53,414 nucleotides of DNA from Gammaproteobacteria bacterium 28-57-27 (GCA_002281735.1 NCGK01000009.1:1-53414); one strand, 5' to 3'. Counted from the stretch's first letter, positions 25,253-34,705 are shown. The notes: generated by a model not told the origin, from the letters alone. Numbers and translations: made by a program.

Positions 25253-26202
25253 TATTTACGCCTCCGCAAACGGGGATCCAGGAACTGATACGTCTGATCG
25301 ACCATGAGATTCAGGACGACAAAGAGCACACCGGTCAGCATGATGCCGGCCTGAATCACGATGTATTCGCGGTTGAGCACCGCTGACGTAATCATCATGC
25401 CGAGACCCGGCAGGGAGAAAACCACCTCGGTCATCACTGCACCGCGCAACATGCCGCCCAGTTGCAAGCCGATCACGGTAACCAGTGGCATCAGCACATT
25501 GCGCATGCCATGCACCCAAACCACCCTCCAGCCGGGTTCGCCGCGTGCTTTCGCCGCCAGAATGTAGGGCTGCCCCATCACTTCCAGCAAACTTGAGCGG
25601 GTGATTCGGGCGATCAACCCGACGTACCATGCACCCAAGGTGATGGCCGGTAATGCCAGATGCCACATCCCTTGCCAGAAGTCGTCCCACGGAGCCACGA
25701 ATCCCAGGGTGGGAAACCAGCCCAAACCCACGCCAAACACCCAGATCAAGATGATGCCGAGATAAAAGCTCGGAAACGCATTGCCCCCGATGGCCAGCGT
25801 CGTAGCCAACACATCGACCCAGGAATTGCGGTAAAGCGCCGCCATCACACCGGTCGGAATACCGATGACGAGCGCAATCAGCAAAGAAAAGGCGGCCAGG
25901 GTCAAGGTGACCGGCAATGCCTGAAATACGGCCAGTTCAAAAATGTTTTGATTGGTGATGTACGACGTGCCCCAATCGCCCTGGACGAAATTGGCCAGCC
26001 AATGTCCATACTGGACAATGACGGGTTGATCCAACCCCAACTCTTGCGTCAGTTGATCGTAGGATGCCTTGGAATAGTCGGAGCCCAACATGATGGTGAC
26101 TGGGTCGCCCGGCGCCAACTTCAAAAAGGAAAAGCTGGCGACGGAAACGAGCAACAATACCAAGAGGGTCTGCCCCAATTTAGTGAATGTTGCCTGCCAC
26201 AT
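25252..26202 (-). CDS. Peptide ABC transporter permease (DppB/OppB type)
   Basis: This inner-membrane permease is 316 residues from the ATG at 26202, chosen because it forms a TAATG overlap with the binding-protein stop; a TTG 12 bp further up is open but less likely. It shows the OppB-type N-terminus followed by SFSFLKLAPGDPVTIMLG, and the coupling loop YILAAKARGEPGWRVVWVHG. It forms the channel together with the DppC-type permease. Confidence 0.93.
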   Translation of the reverse strand: MWQATFTKLGQTLLVLLLVSVASFSFLKLAPGDPVTIMLGSDYSKASYDQLTQELGLDQPVIVQYGHWLANFVQGDWGTSYITNQNIFELAVFQALPVTLTLAAFSLLIALVIGIPTGVMAALYRNSWVDVLATTLAIGGNAFPSFYLGIILIWVFGVGLGWFPTLGFVAPWDDFWQGMWHLALPAITLGAWYVGLIARITRSSLLEVMGQPYILAAKARGEPGWRVVWVHGMRNVLMPLVTVIGLQLGGMLRGAVMTEVVFSLPGLGMMITSAVLNREYIVIQAGIMLTGVLFVVLNLMVDQTYQFLDPRLRRRK

Positions 26203-27842
26203 TATGCGAGCCAAACCGTGTGCAGATTGAGGAGATCCACGGGAATGTACTGAAAGCCATGAACCCGCTGGTTCAGAATCTTGAATACTTTCATGTGCGC
26301 AAGCACGGCCAGCGGCGCATCGGCCATGAGCAAGTCCTCGGCCTTGTCGTACAACTGCTTGCGCTTGGCCTCATCCAGCGTGTCCTGGGCTTCGCCGACC
26401 AACTGGTCAAACGCTGCGCTCTTGTAGCCGACAAAATTCCACGGTTTGTCGCTATGCCACTCGGGATACAGGGTTTCGTCCGGGTCGAGATCGGCGATCC
26501 AGGCTTCGTCATACAGATCGAAATCGCCGCTGTTGCGTCGCTTGGTCCATACCGCACGATCAAGCAATTCGATCTTCGGCTTGATCCCGATCTTTTCGAG
26601 CATCGGCAAAATAAGCTGTGAGTTGCGCGTCCCGCTCCCCCCGGATCCCGTAAACCCCTCTGCCACAATGTAAACAGGATTGACTTCACCTTGATATTTG
26701 GACTGCTGGCGATATTCCATCGCCTTTTTCAAATCAAAAAACTGGCCGCGTCCGGTTTTGCCGATGCTGGGGTCATAAAAACCGGTCATCGGCGGAGAAA
26801 TGGGGGTGTAGGCGGGAATAGCCTCGCCGAAATAGCCTTGTTTGATGATGACCTCGCGGTCAATAGCGAAGGCCAGGGCTTTGCGCATCATGGGGTCGTC
26901 AAATGGTGCGCGCTTGTTGTTCATGCCTACATAGCTGTAATTGCCTTCTACTTCGCCATACACCTTGAGTTTGGGATTGGCTTTGAGCTGCGGGATAAAC
27001 TGAAACGGCGAGAGACTCATGCCATCGACCTGACCCGACATCATTGCCGCCACCGCAGCCGTCGGCTCCTTGATCAAGAGAATCTGCACACCATCAAGAT
27101 AAGGCAAGTTTGGCTCAAAATAATCGGGGTTGCGCTTCAGGGAAATCGAATCATTCTCGCGCCAGCCCTCAAACTTGAACGGCCCCGTGCCCACAGGATT
27201 GCGACCGAAGGCTTTGCCGTACTGCTCAACCGCACGTTTACTCACAATCGTGCCAGCGCGGCCGGTACTACCGGTTAATGCCACCGGCAAAAACGCATAA
27301 GGCTTGGAAAAACGCATCCGCACCGTCGTCTCATCCACAATATCCACACCCAATAAGGCATCGAATTTCCAGGCATGCGGCGAACCCACCGCTGGGTCTT
27401 TGACCCGCTCCAAACTCCACTTCACCGCCGCCGCATCGCAGGGGTCACCGTTGTGAAACTTCACGCCGGGTCGTATTTTGAAGACATGCGTTTTGTCATC
27501 GGGCATTTCCCAGGTTTCAGCCAGATCCGGCACAAAGCTGACTTTCTTTCCGTCATAACTCACCTTGAGCAGACCGTTGAAAATGTTATTCAGGATTTTT
27601 ACCGAACCCAAAGAACTCGTGAAATGAGGATCCAGGGTGTCCACAGCATCAATCCAGGCCAGCTTGATCGTGCCGCCTCGCTTGGGCTCTTCTGCCATGG
27701 CGCTGCTAATAAGCCCCCCGCCTAACACGGCATGACCTGCGGCCAAGCCCGCCCCCATACCGACCAATTTCATGAAACCTCGGCGAGTCATCTGTGTGGC
27801 CAAAACTTGGGCTAATTGATCTTTGTGATCTTGCTCAGACAT
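26202..27842 (-). CDS. Peptide ABC transporter substrate-binding protein (family 5), Tat-exported
   Basis: This periplasmic receptor belongs to the DppA/OppA (SBP_bac_5) family. Of its 546 residues, the N-terminus carries a twin-arginine signal (MTRRGFMKLVGMGAGLAAG, Arg20-Arg21) ending near SSAMAEE. The mature part has the family segment LAETWEMPDDKTHVFKIRPG followed by VKFHNGDP. It is the first gene of the operon, with TTAGGAG before the ATG. The downstream GGT suggests that gamma-glutamyl peptides or glutathione are carried, but the binding pocket cannot be read from sequence alone. Tat export is less common than Sec for this family. Confidence 0.93.
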   Translation of the reverse strand: MSEQDHKDQLAQVLATQMTRRGFMKLVGMGAGLAAGHAVLGGGLISSAMAEEPKRGGTIKLAWIDAVDTLDPHFTSSLGSVKILNNIFNGLLKVSYDGKKVSFVPDLAETWEMPDDKTHVFKIRPGVKFHNGDPCDAAAVKWSLERVKDPAVGSPHAWKFDALLGVDIVDETTVRMRFSKPYAFLPVALTGSTGRAGTIVSKRAVEQYGKAFGRNPVGTGPFKFEGWRENDSISLKRNPDYFEPNLPYLDGVQILLIKEPTAAVAAMMSGQVDGMSLSPFQFIPQLKANPKLKVYGEVEGNYSYVGMNNKRAPFDDPMMRKALAFAIDREVIIKQGYFGEAIPAYTPISPPMTGFYDPSIGKTGRGQFFDLKKAMEYRQQSKYQGEVNPVYIVAEGFTGSGGSGTRNSQLILPMLEKIGIKPKIELLDRAVWTKRRNSGDFDLYDEAWIADLDPDETLYPEWHSDKPWNFVGYKSAAFDQLVGEAQDTLDEAKRKQLYDKAEDLLMADAPLAVLAHMKVFKILNQRVHGFQYIPVDLLNLHTVWLA

Positions 27843-28469
27843 GATTTTCTCCTAACAAAAAACAAGGCTTAAATAACTGTACAAAATCACTAAATGCACA
27901 ATCCATGCCAACACATATTTATGAACATATCATATTGATATTATTAAGATTTAATAAATGTTTGCCCAAAGAAAAATCGGCTGAGTTCAAATAGGCGCAC
28001 TAGGACAAGGCGTCAGGCACGGGAAGCGGGCACAACCCATTTGTAAAAATTAATGCCAAAAAATACTTACAAATAAATATCCGAAGCAGACAAATGGAAA
28101 TAAATACGCCGCAAAAATCTATTTGCACGCCTTTTGTTATCCAGGGCGTGAAATCCTTGAATAGAACAAGGGGGCATTTATGGTGCAAGCATCACTTTGG
28201 CAGTTGAAGATTCGCGAGCGGGTTGCGCCCTGCTGAGGCATAGTCGGTTGCGTCCTTTGCCGAGCTCGTAAACAGGTTCCATGCGGGTGGTTTCTTTGTG
28301 GCTGCATTTCAGCGTGCTGCGTGACGTATCGGGCTTTGGGAGGGGCGAGACATGCATCTGCATGACGTCTTGCGCAACGTGATGAGAGCTGCTATAGGCT
28401 TAGGGCGGGTTTGACCTGCAACGGGTTTCAACTTGTCCTAGAGCTTCTATATTTTTGGAGGACTTAGTC
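27843..28469. promoter_or_regulatory. Long divergent intergenic region between peptide operon and hsp20
   Basis: These 627 bp carry no convincing gene. The left third (about 27860-28140) is A+T-rich and should hold the peptide-operon promoter. On the right, TTGAA at 28157-28161 and CATTTA at 28175-28180, 13 bp apart, faintly resemble a heat-shock (sigma-32) promoter, but the C-rich part of the -10 box is missing. The hsp20 ribosome site TTGGAGGA lies just before 28470. Confidence 0.4.
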
Positions 28470-28958
28470 ATGACAGAAGAAAAAATACAGGCCACAGACG
28501 TTACGGTGCAAAAACCTGCTCCGGCGCGTCCGCTTTCACGTTTTGAGGAGATGGAGCAACTGTTCGGTTCGATGCTTCCTGCGCGCGACTGGCTGCGCCC
28601 GCGTTTCGGCGAGATGATGGCGGCTTTCGAGTCGCGCTTTCCGCAGATTGATGTATTGGACAAGGAAGACGATGTTGTTGTGCGCGCAGAAATTCCGGGC
28701 ATGAGCAAGGATCAGCTGGACATCAGCCTGATAGGTGATTGCCTGACCATCAAGGGGCAGTCACGTGAGGAGAAGCAGGAGGACGCAGGTGGACGTTATG
28801 TCCGCCGCGAGATCCGCAGTGAGTCGTTTGAGCGTAGTGTGACCTTGCCTGTGGCGGTTGACGCAGAGAAAGCAGTGTCCAGCTTCAAGGATGGCGTACT
28901 TGAGCTGACTTTGCCAAAGCTGGAAAAGGTCAAGGCGCACAAGATCAGTGTTGGCTGA
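28470..28958 (+). CDS. Hsp20/alpha-crystallin family small heat-shock protein
   Basis: This ATP-independent holdase has 162 residues from the ATG at 28470 (ribosome site GGAGGA). After a variable N-terminus (about 1-50), the alpha-crystallin domain begins at PQIDVLDKEDDVVVRAEIPG and ends with FKDGVLELTLPK, the A-x-x-x-n-GvL consensus region. The short C-terminal tail lacks an obvious I-x-I motif apart from KISVG. It stands alone with its own terminator and converges on gpmI. Confidence 0.93.
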   Translation: MTEEKIQATDVTVQKPAPARPLSRFEEMEQLFGSMLPARDWLRPRFGEMMAAFESRFPQIDVLDKEDDVVVRAEIPGMSKDQLDISLIGDCLTIKGQSREEKQEDAGGRYVRREIRSESFERSVTLPVAVDAEKAVSSFKDGVLELTLPKLEKVKAHKISVG

Positions 28959-28980
28959 TGGTTTGAAATCCAGGTTAAGC

Positions 28981-29018
28981 AAAAGCCCGCTCTGACAAGG
29001 TCTGGAGCGGGCTTTTTT
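28981..29018 (+). terminator. Rho-independent terminator after hsp20
   Basis: AAAAGCCCGCTC pairs with GAGCGGGCTTTT, separated by a 12-base loop, then a run of T. It begins 22 bp after the hsp20 stop. The A-run on the left arm would also let it act for gpmI coming from the other side. Confidence 0.9.
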
Positions 29019-29089
29019 TATGTGCAGTCAGGCGGGTGTTTATCAGGCCGTTGCAGTACTTATTTCGGCAGCCTGATGGTCGTTGTCAA

Positions 29090-30631
29090 TCAACCCGGGC
29101 GCTGGACGCTTTCCAGCAACAAGGATGATTTCATCTTCTTGGGCACCGGCAAGCCCATCAGTTCAAGCACGGTGCCGGCAATGTTGGCAATGCCGCCGCC
29201 AGTGCGCAAGCGCCATGGAGCTTGGTCAAGCAGTACACAGGGTACGGGGTAGATGGTGTGCTGGGTATGCGGTTCGCCGCTGATCGGGTCGACCATCTCG
29301 TCACAGTTGCCGTGGTCGGCGGTCATAATCACGCTGTAACCCGCTGCCACAGCGGCATCAACCACGCGCCCTGCTTGAGTATCAACCGCTTCGACCGCCT
29401 TGATAACGGCTTCACGCACGGCGGTGTGCCCCACCATGTCGCCGTTGGCGAAGTTCACCAGAATAAAGCTGTATTCATTTTTTTCAATCGCGGCAATGGT
29501 GGCATCCGCCACGCCCTCCGCGCTCATTTCGGGCTTCAGATCGTAGGTGGCCACTTTCGGCGAGGGCACCATGACGCGATCCTCACCGGCATAGGGTTGC
29601 TCCTTGCCACCATTGAAAAAGAAGGTGACGTGGGCGTATTTCTCGGTTTCTGCGCAGTGGAACTGTTTGTAGCCTGCTTGGCTGATGACTTCGCCCAGGG
29701 TGACGCTCGGGCGCTCGGGCGGGAAGCCGATTGGCGAGAGGAAGCGCGGATCGTATTCGGTCAGTGAGGTCACCGTCAGCGGATCAAACTCAAAGCGATC
29801 GAAGCCGGTAAAGGTTTTTTGGCCGAGCGCTTCGGCGAGTTGGCGTGGACGGTCATTGCGGAAGTTAAAGAAAATCACGCCATCGTCTTTTTGTGGACGC
29901 TCGTAAGCCGGGAAAACGATCGGCAGGATGAATTCGTCGTGGATGCCTGCATCGTAGCTGGCCTGGATGGCGGCATGAGCATCGGTCGCCTGTGTCCCCT
30001 CACCATGCACGATGGCATTCCAGGTCTTGAAGGTACGCTCCCAGCGTTGGTCACGATCCATGGCGTAGTAGCGCCCGGAAATACTGACAATCGCCCCGCC
30101 CGCCTCAGCCAGCGCCGCCTCGACTTCTGAGACATAGGTGATGGCGCTGCGCGGAGCCGTGTCACGACCATCGGTAAACATATGCAGCAGGGGGCGCGCG
30201 CCGTGTTCCTTGGCCAGCTTGATCAGCGCCAGCAGATGGTCGATGTGGCTGTGGACGCCGCCGTCGGAGACCAGGCCGAGCAAATGCAGCGGGCGCTTAT
30301 TTTTGGCGGATTTTTGTGCCGCAGCGACCAGAGCAGGAACGTCAAAGAAACTGCCGTCGGCAATGGCATCGTCAATGCGCACCAGATCCTGACGGTGCAG
30401 CTCGCCACAACCGAGGGTCAAGTGGCCGACTTCGGAGTTGCCCATTTGACCATCCGGCAGGCCGCACGCGCGACCGGAGGCTTCGAGGACGGTGTGCGGA
30501 TGGTGCGCCATGAAATCATCCAGGCGCGGGGTATGTGCGAGGGCGACGGCATTATTGGTGCGGCTAGGGTTGAGGCCGACACCGTCGAGAATGATAAGAA
30601 CAACCGGGCTGCGTGGGGCAATATTTGGCAT
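29090..30631 (-). CDS. gpmI: 2,3-bisphosphoglycerate-independent phosphoglycerate mutase
   Basis: This manganese-dependent glycolytic/gluconeogenic enzyme interconverts 3- and 2-phosphoglycerate. It is 513 residues from the ATG at 30631; a TTG 15 bp upstream is also in frame and overlaps the tatC stop. The metal and phospho-serine motifs are VVLIILDGVG and DGQMGNSEVGH (Ser nucleophile), with MFTDGRDTAP and MTADHGNCDEM further on. It is the last gene of the his-tat run. Confidence 0.96.
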   Translation of the reverse strand: MPNIAPRSPVVLIILDGVGLNPSRTNNAVALAHTPRLDDFMAHHPHTVLEASGRACGLPDGQMGNSEVGHLTLGCGELHRQDLVRIDDAIADGSFFDVPALVAAAQKSAKNKRPLHLLGLVSDGGVHSHIDHLLALIKLAKEHGARPLLHMFTDGRDTAPRSAITYVSEVEAALAEAGGAIVSISGRYYAMDRDQRWERTFKTWNAIVHGEGTQATDAHAAIQASYDAGIHDEFILPIVFPAYERPQKDDGVIFFNFRNDRPRQLAEALGQKTFTGFDRFEFDPLTVTSLTEYDPRFLSPIGFPPERPSVTLGEVISQAGYKQFHCAETEKYAHVTFFFNGGKEQPYAGEDRVMVPSPKVATYDLKPEMSAEGVADATIAAIEKNEYSFILVNFANGDMVGHTAVREAVIKAVEAVDTQAGRVVDAAVAAGYSVIMTADHGNCDEMVDPISGEPHTQHTIYPVPCVLLDQAPWRLRTGGGIANIAGTVLELMGLPVPKKMKSSLLLESVQRPG

Positions 30632-30642
30632 GCTGTGCGTAC

Positions 30643-31839
30643 TCAAGGATTTGGTTTATTGGTGTGAGCATCGTCGTCAGACTGATCGAGTTGCGATGGC
30701 TCTTGCAGCGATGTGGCGCGATCATCCCGATGGATGAGAGGCGTTTCATCATCCTGCGCATTCGTTTCAAAAGCATGTTCCGTACCGGATTGATTCTCGG
30801 CGGGACTGGTTTTGTCGAGAAGGGGTCTGTCGAGTGACTCACCTGCATTCAAGCGGCGTTCATCTTCTTCAGCACGCGCAAACTCATCATCCATGTCGAG
30901 CGTGTCTTGGGTAGAGTCTTGAGCGGGTAAGGTATCCATTTCGGTGGGCGCGGCGTCGGCGGGAGGCGTCGCGCTGGTCTCATCAGCGCTCAGATCGCTG
31001 CCGTGTGCGGCGGGTAACGCGGCCGCAACGGCTGGAGCTGCAAGCAGTGGCGATGCCTCGTTGTCATCGTAGGATGACTCCTCCTCGTCCTGTTTGGCTT
31101 TATTTTTCACCATGACACGCGCCACCAAAATACCCAGTTCGTAGAGCATCCACACCGGAATAGCGAGCATGAACTGCGACAGAATGTCCGGTGGGGTGAA
31201 AATCGCACCAATAATAAACGCCACCAAAATGGCGTAACGGCGCTTTTCCGCCAGCTGATCGGGCGTAACGATGCCCAACATGCTCAACAAGACCACCGCG
31301 ACCGGAACTTCAAAAGCCAGGCCGAAAGTAAAGAACAAGCCCATGGCAAAATCTAAATAGTTGCCAATATCGGGCATGAACGACACCCCGTCGGGGGCAA
31401 ACATGGCCATGAAATGGAACACGGCAGGGATGACGATGAAATAGGCAAAGCCCGCACCGACGTAAAACAGCACTGAACTGGACACCACCAGTGGCATGGC
31501 AAGCTGTTTTTCGTGCTGGTACAAGCCGGGGGCAATAAACGCCCACAGCTGGTAGAGGATATAGGGCATGGCGATAAACACGGCGGCCAGCGCGGCGAGT
31601 TTAATCGGAATAAAGAACGGCGAAATGGCACCGGTGGCGATCATGGTCTGCCCTGCGGGCAGGCTGTTGAGTACCGGGGTGGCGAAAATGGTGAACAGCT
31701 CACTGGCCCAGGGGAAGATCACCACCATCAACACCACGACGGCCAAGACCGCGCGCAACAGGCGGTCGCGCAATTCAATTAAATGCGCGATAAAGGCTTT
31801 CATGCCTTCAGAAAGCGGTGGCATAGCTGGCTGGGTCAT
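30643..31839 (-). CDS. tatC: Sec-independent protein translocase TatC with long acidic C-terminal tail
   Basis: TatC is the receptor for twin-arginine signal peptides. The first 245 or so residues show six membrane helices and the conserved HLIELRDRLLRA start. After MVKNKAKQDEEE the protein continues for about 150 residues of acidic, Ala/Pro/Asp-rich, apparently disordered sequence, giving 398 residues against the usual 240-270. The tail faces the cytoplasm by topology. Its ATG overlaps the tatB stop as ATGA. At least three proteins encoded in this window carry Tat signals. Confidence 0.95.
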   Translation of the reverse strand: MTQPAMPPLSEGMKAFIAHLIELRDRLLRAVLAVVVLMVVIFPWASELFTIFATPVLNSLPAGQTMIATGAISPFFIPIKLAALAAVFIAMPYILYQLWAFIAPGLYQHEKQLAMPLVVSSSVLFYVGAGFAYFIVIPAVFHFMAMFAPDGVSFMPDIGNYLDFAMGLFFTFGLAFEVPVAVVLLSMLGIVTPDQLAEKRRYAILVAFIIGAIFTPPDILSQFMLAIPVWMLYELGILVARVMVKNKAKQDEEESSYDDNEASPLLAAPAVAAALPAAHGSDLSADETSATPPADAAPTEMDTLPAQDSTQDTLDMDDEFARAEEDERRLNAGESLDRPLLDKTSPAENQSGTEHAFETNAQDDETPLIHRDDRATSLQEPSQLDQSDDDAHTNKPNP

Positions 31840-32441
31840 ACGCTGGCCTTGGGTGCGGGCACCTCGGAGGACGCCCCAGAGGATGGGGTTGAGGATGGGG
31901 CTGTCGGTTCGGCGGGGACGTGTGGGGTAGGCTGGCTGCTCGCACCAAAGCTTGGTCGATGCAATGTTTCACCCAAGGATTGGCTGAGTGTCAGCATTTC
32001 ATCTTCGATGGTTTTGGCAGTCATGGCGGGTAGCACTGACGCAGCTTGGGTTGCTACAGTTGGAGAAGGCGTTTTGCTCAGCGTAGGCGTGTTTATCGCA
32101 GGCGGCGTCTCGACCTCGGGTGCCGTGGCATCACGAACAGCTTGCGTGGCTTCGTCGACCGATTGCGTCAAAATCTGCGTGCTCTGCTCCACATCGTGGC
32201 GGGTGTCTTCCACCAGCTTGCGCAGTTTTTGCATTTCTTCTTCCTGCGCACTCATCAGCTTGCGCAGTTCGGTCGTATTAAATTCGCTTTCGACCTCCGC
32301 TCTAGCGTTCGCCACAAAGCGTTTCACCTTGGTAATCCATTTTCCTGCCGTGTAGGCCATACCGGGCAGACGCTCAGGCCCAACCACGATGACGGCAATA
32401 ATGCCGATCACCAGGATTTCCCAGAAGCTGAGATCAAACAT
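31836..32441 (-). CDS. tatB: Sec-independent protein translocase TatB
   Basis: TatB forms the substrate-receptor complex with TatC. The N-terminal membrane helix and hinge read FDLSFWEILVIGIIAVIVVG then PERLP, as expected with Glu in the helix hinge region. An amphipathic helix follows (about 20-65), then a Pro/Thr/Ala-rich tail. Total 201 residues. It lies between tatA and tatC. Confidence 0.95.
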   Translation of the reverse strand: MFDLSFWEILVIGIIAVIVVGPERLPGMAYTAGKWITKVKRFVANARAEVESEFNTTELRKLMSAQEEEMQKLRKLVEDTRHDVEQSTQILTQSVDEATQAVRDATAPEVETPPAINTPTLSKTPSPTVATQAASVLPAMTAKTIEDEMLTLSQSLGETLHRPSFGASSQPTPHVPAEPTAPSSTPSSGASSEVPAPKASV

Positions 32442-32510
32442 AGCGCTTACTCAGGATGCGCCGCAGGAATGTCCACCTGCGACTAGGCCACGCACAATTC
32501 ACCCGCGCAC

Positions 32511-32774
32511 TCAGGACTTGGTGGTTTCGCGGGTCGCTTCGCCTTCAATCACGCGCGCCTGCGGAGCGGCGGACTGGGGTGGCAGGTTGTTCGCTGCGGA
32601 TTCTGAGTCAGCAGGCTTGGTTTCTTCGTCCTTACTTTCGTCTTTGACGGCTTGGCGGAAGCCCTTGATGGCGTTCCCCATGTCGCTACCGATGCTTTTT
32701 AAGCGCTTGGTGCCAAATAACAAGATCACAATGACCAGAACAATCAGAAGATGCCAAATGCTAAAAGCGCCCAT
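32511..32774 (-). CDS. tatA: Sec-independent protein translocase TatA
   Basis: TatA oligomerises to make the translocation pore. The ATG at 32774, with GAGGA upstream, gives 87 residues beginning [20 protein letters not shown] and continuing [13 protein letters not shown]. The hinge FGTKRL and the amphipathic helix are typical. It follows hisE by about 60 bp, the familiar his-tat junction. Confidence 0.95.
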   Translation of the reverse strand: MGAFSIWHLLIVLVIVILLFGTKRLKSIGSDMGNAIKGFRQAVKDESKDEETKPADSESAANNLPPQSAAPQARVIEGEATRETTKS

Positions 32775-32834
32775 GAAATAAGTCCTCAAGAATGGGTGGT
32801 TAAGGGAACATTAGACGCGAATGATACAGAAAAT

Positions 32835-33158
32835 TTAACTTTGAACGCGGGCGGCTTTTTCATCATGCCCAGAAAGGCCAAAACGCCGCGCCAGCTCATT
32901 CAGCACGTCTTGCGGCTCAAGCCCTGCGTCCGCCAGCAGTACCATGCTGTGAAACCATAGGTCCGCTGTTTCATAAATCAACTGCTCACGGTCATCCTGC
33001 ATGGCAGCAATCACCGTCTCTACGGCCTCCTCGCCGAGTTTTTTAGCAATCGTCGCGCGGCCTTTGGCATACAAACTGGCCACATACGAGGACTCCGGCG
33101 CGGCCTGTTTGCGCGCTTCCAGAACCTGGTGCAGCGCATCGAGAATATCGTTGTTCAT
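32835..33158 (-). CDS. hisE: Phosphoribosyl-ATP pyrophosphatase
   Basis: HisE hydrolyses PR-ATP to PR-AMP, the second step of histidine biosynthesis. Its 107 residues form an all-alpha MazG-like fold with the segment [13 protein letters not shown] and [13 protein letters not shown]. It overlaps the hisI stop as ATGA. It is a separate gene rather than a hisIE fusion. Confidence 0.95.
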   Translation of the reverse strand: MNNDILDALHQVLEARKQAAPESSYVASLYAKGRATIAKKLGEEAVETVIAAMQDDREQLIYETADLWFHSMVLLADAGLEPQDVLNELARRFGLSGHDEKAARVQS

Positions 33159-33535
33159 CCGTAGATTTCATCCGGGTTTTTCAGCACGGGGTCTACCGCG
33201 ACCCACTCTCCATGCTCAAGGCGCGAGTAAAAACAGCTTTGCCGTCCGGTATGACAGGCAATGCCACCGTGCTGTTCAATCTGCAGCAAAATGACGTCGT
33301 TATCGCAATCAAGACGAATCTCGCGCACCGTCTGCACGTGGCCGGAGCTTTCGCCCTTATGCCAGAGTTTATTGCGCGAGCGCGACCAATACACGGCCTC
33401 ACCCAGCTCGGCGGTTTTGGCCAACGCCTCGCGGTTCATCCAAGCGAACATCAGCACGCGCCCAGAGCTTACCTCCTGTGCAATCACCGGAACCAAGCCC
33501 TCGCTCGTCCATTGAATCTGGTCGAGAAAACTCAT
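33155..33535 (-). CDS. hisI: Phosphoribosyl-AMP cyclohydrolase
   Basis: This zinc enzyme opens the adenine ring of PR-AMP. Its 126 residues show [28 protein letters not shown] and the metal-binding [13 protein letters not shown], then [10 protein letters not shown]. It overlaps hisF and hisE by ATGA at both ends, so translation of the three is coupled. Confidence 0.96.
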   Translation of the reverse strand: MSFLDQIQWTSEGLVPVIAQEVSSGRVLMFAWMNREALAKTAELGEAVYWSRSRNKLWHKGESSGHVQTVREIRLDCDNDVILLQIEQHGGIACHTGRQSCFYSRLEHGEWVAVDPVLKNPDEIYG

Positions 33536-34302
33536 AAGCGCACCTCAATCCCGGCCAGTGCCATGTGCTCTTTGGCCTGATGCACGGTAAATTCGCCAAA
33601 ATGGAAAATACTTGCGGCCAGCACGGCATCGGCCTTGCCCTTGAGAATGCCATCGTTGAGATGGTCGAGATTGCCCACGCCGCCGGAGGCAATGGTTGGC
33701 ACTTCGACAGATTCGCCTATCGTGCGCATCAGTTCCAGATCAAAGCCAATGCGTGTGCCATCACGATCCATGCTGGTGACCAGCAGCTCGCCCGCGCCGT
33801 AAGCCACCATTTTCTGCGCCCATTCAATCGCGTCCAGGCCGGTCGGCTTGCGTCCACCGTGGGTGAAAATTTCCCAGCGCAAGGGCTCGCCGGGCGCGGA
33901 GACGCGCTTGGCATCAATCGCCACCACAATACACTGGCTTCCAACCTTGTCGCTCGCAGCGCGCACAAAGTCCGGGTTGCTTACCGCAGCGGTGTTGATC
34001 GAAACCTTGTCCGCACCGGCATTCAACATACGGCGCACGTCGTCCAGAGTACGGATGCCGCCCCCCACAGTCAGCGGAATAAACACCTGATCGGCCACGC
34101 GCTCGACCACATGCAGCATGGTTTCGCGCCCTTCATGGCTGGCGGAAATATCCAGAAAAGTCAGTTCGTCGGCACCTTCAGCATCGTAGCGCCGCGCGAC
34201 TTCGACCGGATCACCTGCGTCGCGCAGTCCTAAAAACTGCACACCTTTGACCACTCGGCCTTCTGCCACATCAAGACAGGGAATAATGCGTTTGGCAAGC
34301 AA
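33532..34302 (-). CDS. hisF: Imidazole glycerol phosphate synthase subunit HisF
   Basis: HisF is the cyclase subunit; a TIM barrel of 256 residues that uses ammonia delivered by HisH. It opens [20 protein letters not shown], with the first catalytic Asp in CLDV and the second in [10 protein letters not shown]. The phosphate-binding ends GGGIRT and ASGGVGN are present. It follows the uncharacterised reading frame at 34304 by 1 bp. Confidence 0.97.
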   Translation of the reverse strand: MLAKRIIPCLDVAEGRVVKGVQFLGLRDAGDPVEVARRYDAEGADELTFLDISASHEGRETMLHVVERVADQVFIPLTVGGGIRTLDDVRRMLNAGADKVSINTAAVSNPDFVRAASDKVGSQCIVVAIDAKRVSAPGEPLRWEIFTHGGRKPTGLDAIEWAQKMVAYGAGELLVTSMDRDGTRIGFDLELMRTIGESVEVPTIASGGVGNLDHLNDGILKGKADAVLAASIFHFGEFTVHQAKEHMALAGIEVRL

Positions 34303-34303
34303 T

Positions 34304-34675
34304 TCAGAGTGCTCCAGGGGGGATTTTCAAGCCAGCAAGATGCAGATTGGGGTGATCGCTTTCGCGCTGTGCCTTGCGGCAGTGGTACAGCGTTCCGGTC
34401 ACCACGTGTGCACGATCGCGGCGTTTGAGCGTGATGCTCTCGCCCTCCGTGAGAGGACGTAATGCCTGCAAGGTGTAGGAGTCCTGATCGCCGGGAATAA
34501 CCACTACCAACTCGAGAGGGGTAGAGCCTATCACTTCACACACAACCGGCTTGCCCGGACTGCGTTGCTCAAGGCGTAAATTCAGAACGTCTGCGTCGCG
34601 CATCAGGCGCTCGGCCTCCAAGCCTTCAATATGAGCCAACTCTTTCGCCACATCATCACGCTCAGTGTTGTGCAT
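34304..34675 (-). CDS. Uncharacterised protein inserted between hisA and hisF (possibly PilZ-like)
   Basis: No firm family was recognised. The 123 residues start with an acidic helix (about 1-30), then a stretch rich in beta-strands from [18 protein letters not shown] to [20 protein letters not shown], and end [13 protein letters not shown]. The strand order and final hydrophobic 'GLKI' recall degenerate PilZ beta-barrels, but the RxxxR and D/NxSxxG ligand motifs are not evident. GAGG precedes the ATG; the stop is 1 bp from hisF. Being tightly packed in the his operon implies co-expression. Role unknown. Confidence 0.8.
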   Translation of the reverse strand: MHNTERDDVAKELAHIEGLEAERLMRDADVLNLRLEQRSPGKPVVCEVIGSTPLELVVVIPGDQDSYTLQALRPLTEGESITLKRRDRAHVVTGTLYHCRKAQRESDHPNLHLAGLKIPPGAL

Positions 34676-34705
34676 AGAAATAACCTCGGGGATTTATCTC
34701 GATCG

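Noticed and set aside
28155..28182. Possible sigma-32 heat-shock promoter upstream of hsp20
   Set aside because: TTGAA and CATTTA are suitably spaced, but the C-rich -10 portion is replaced by G and the site is about 290 bp from the start codon; too weak to call as a promoter.
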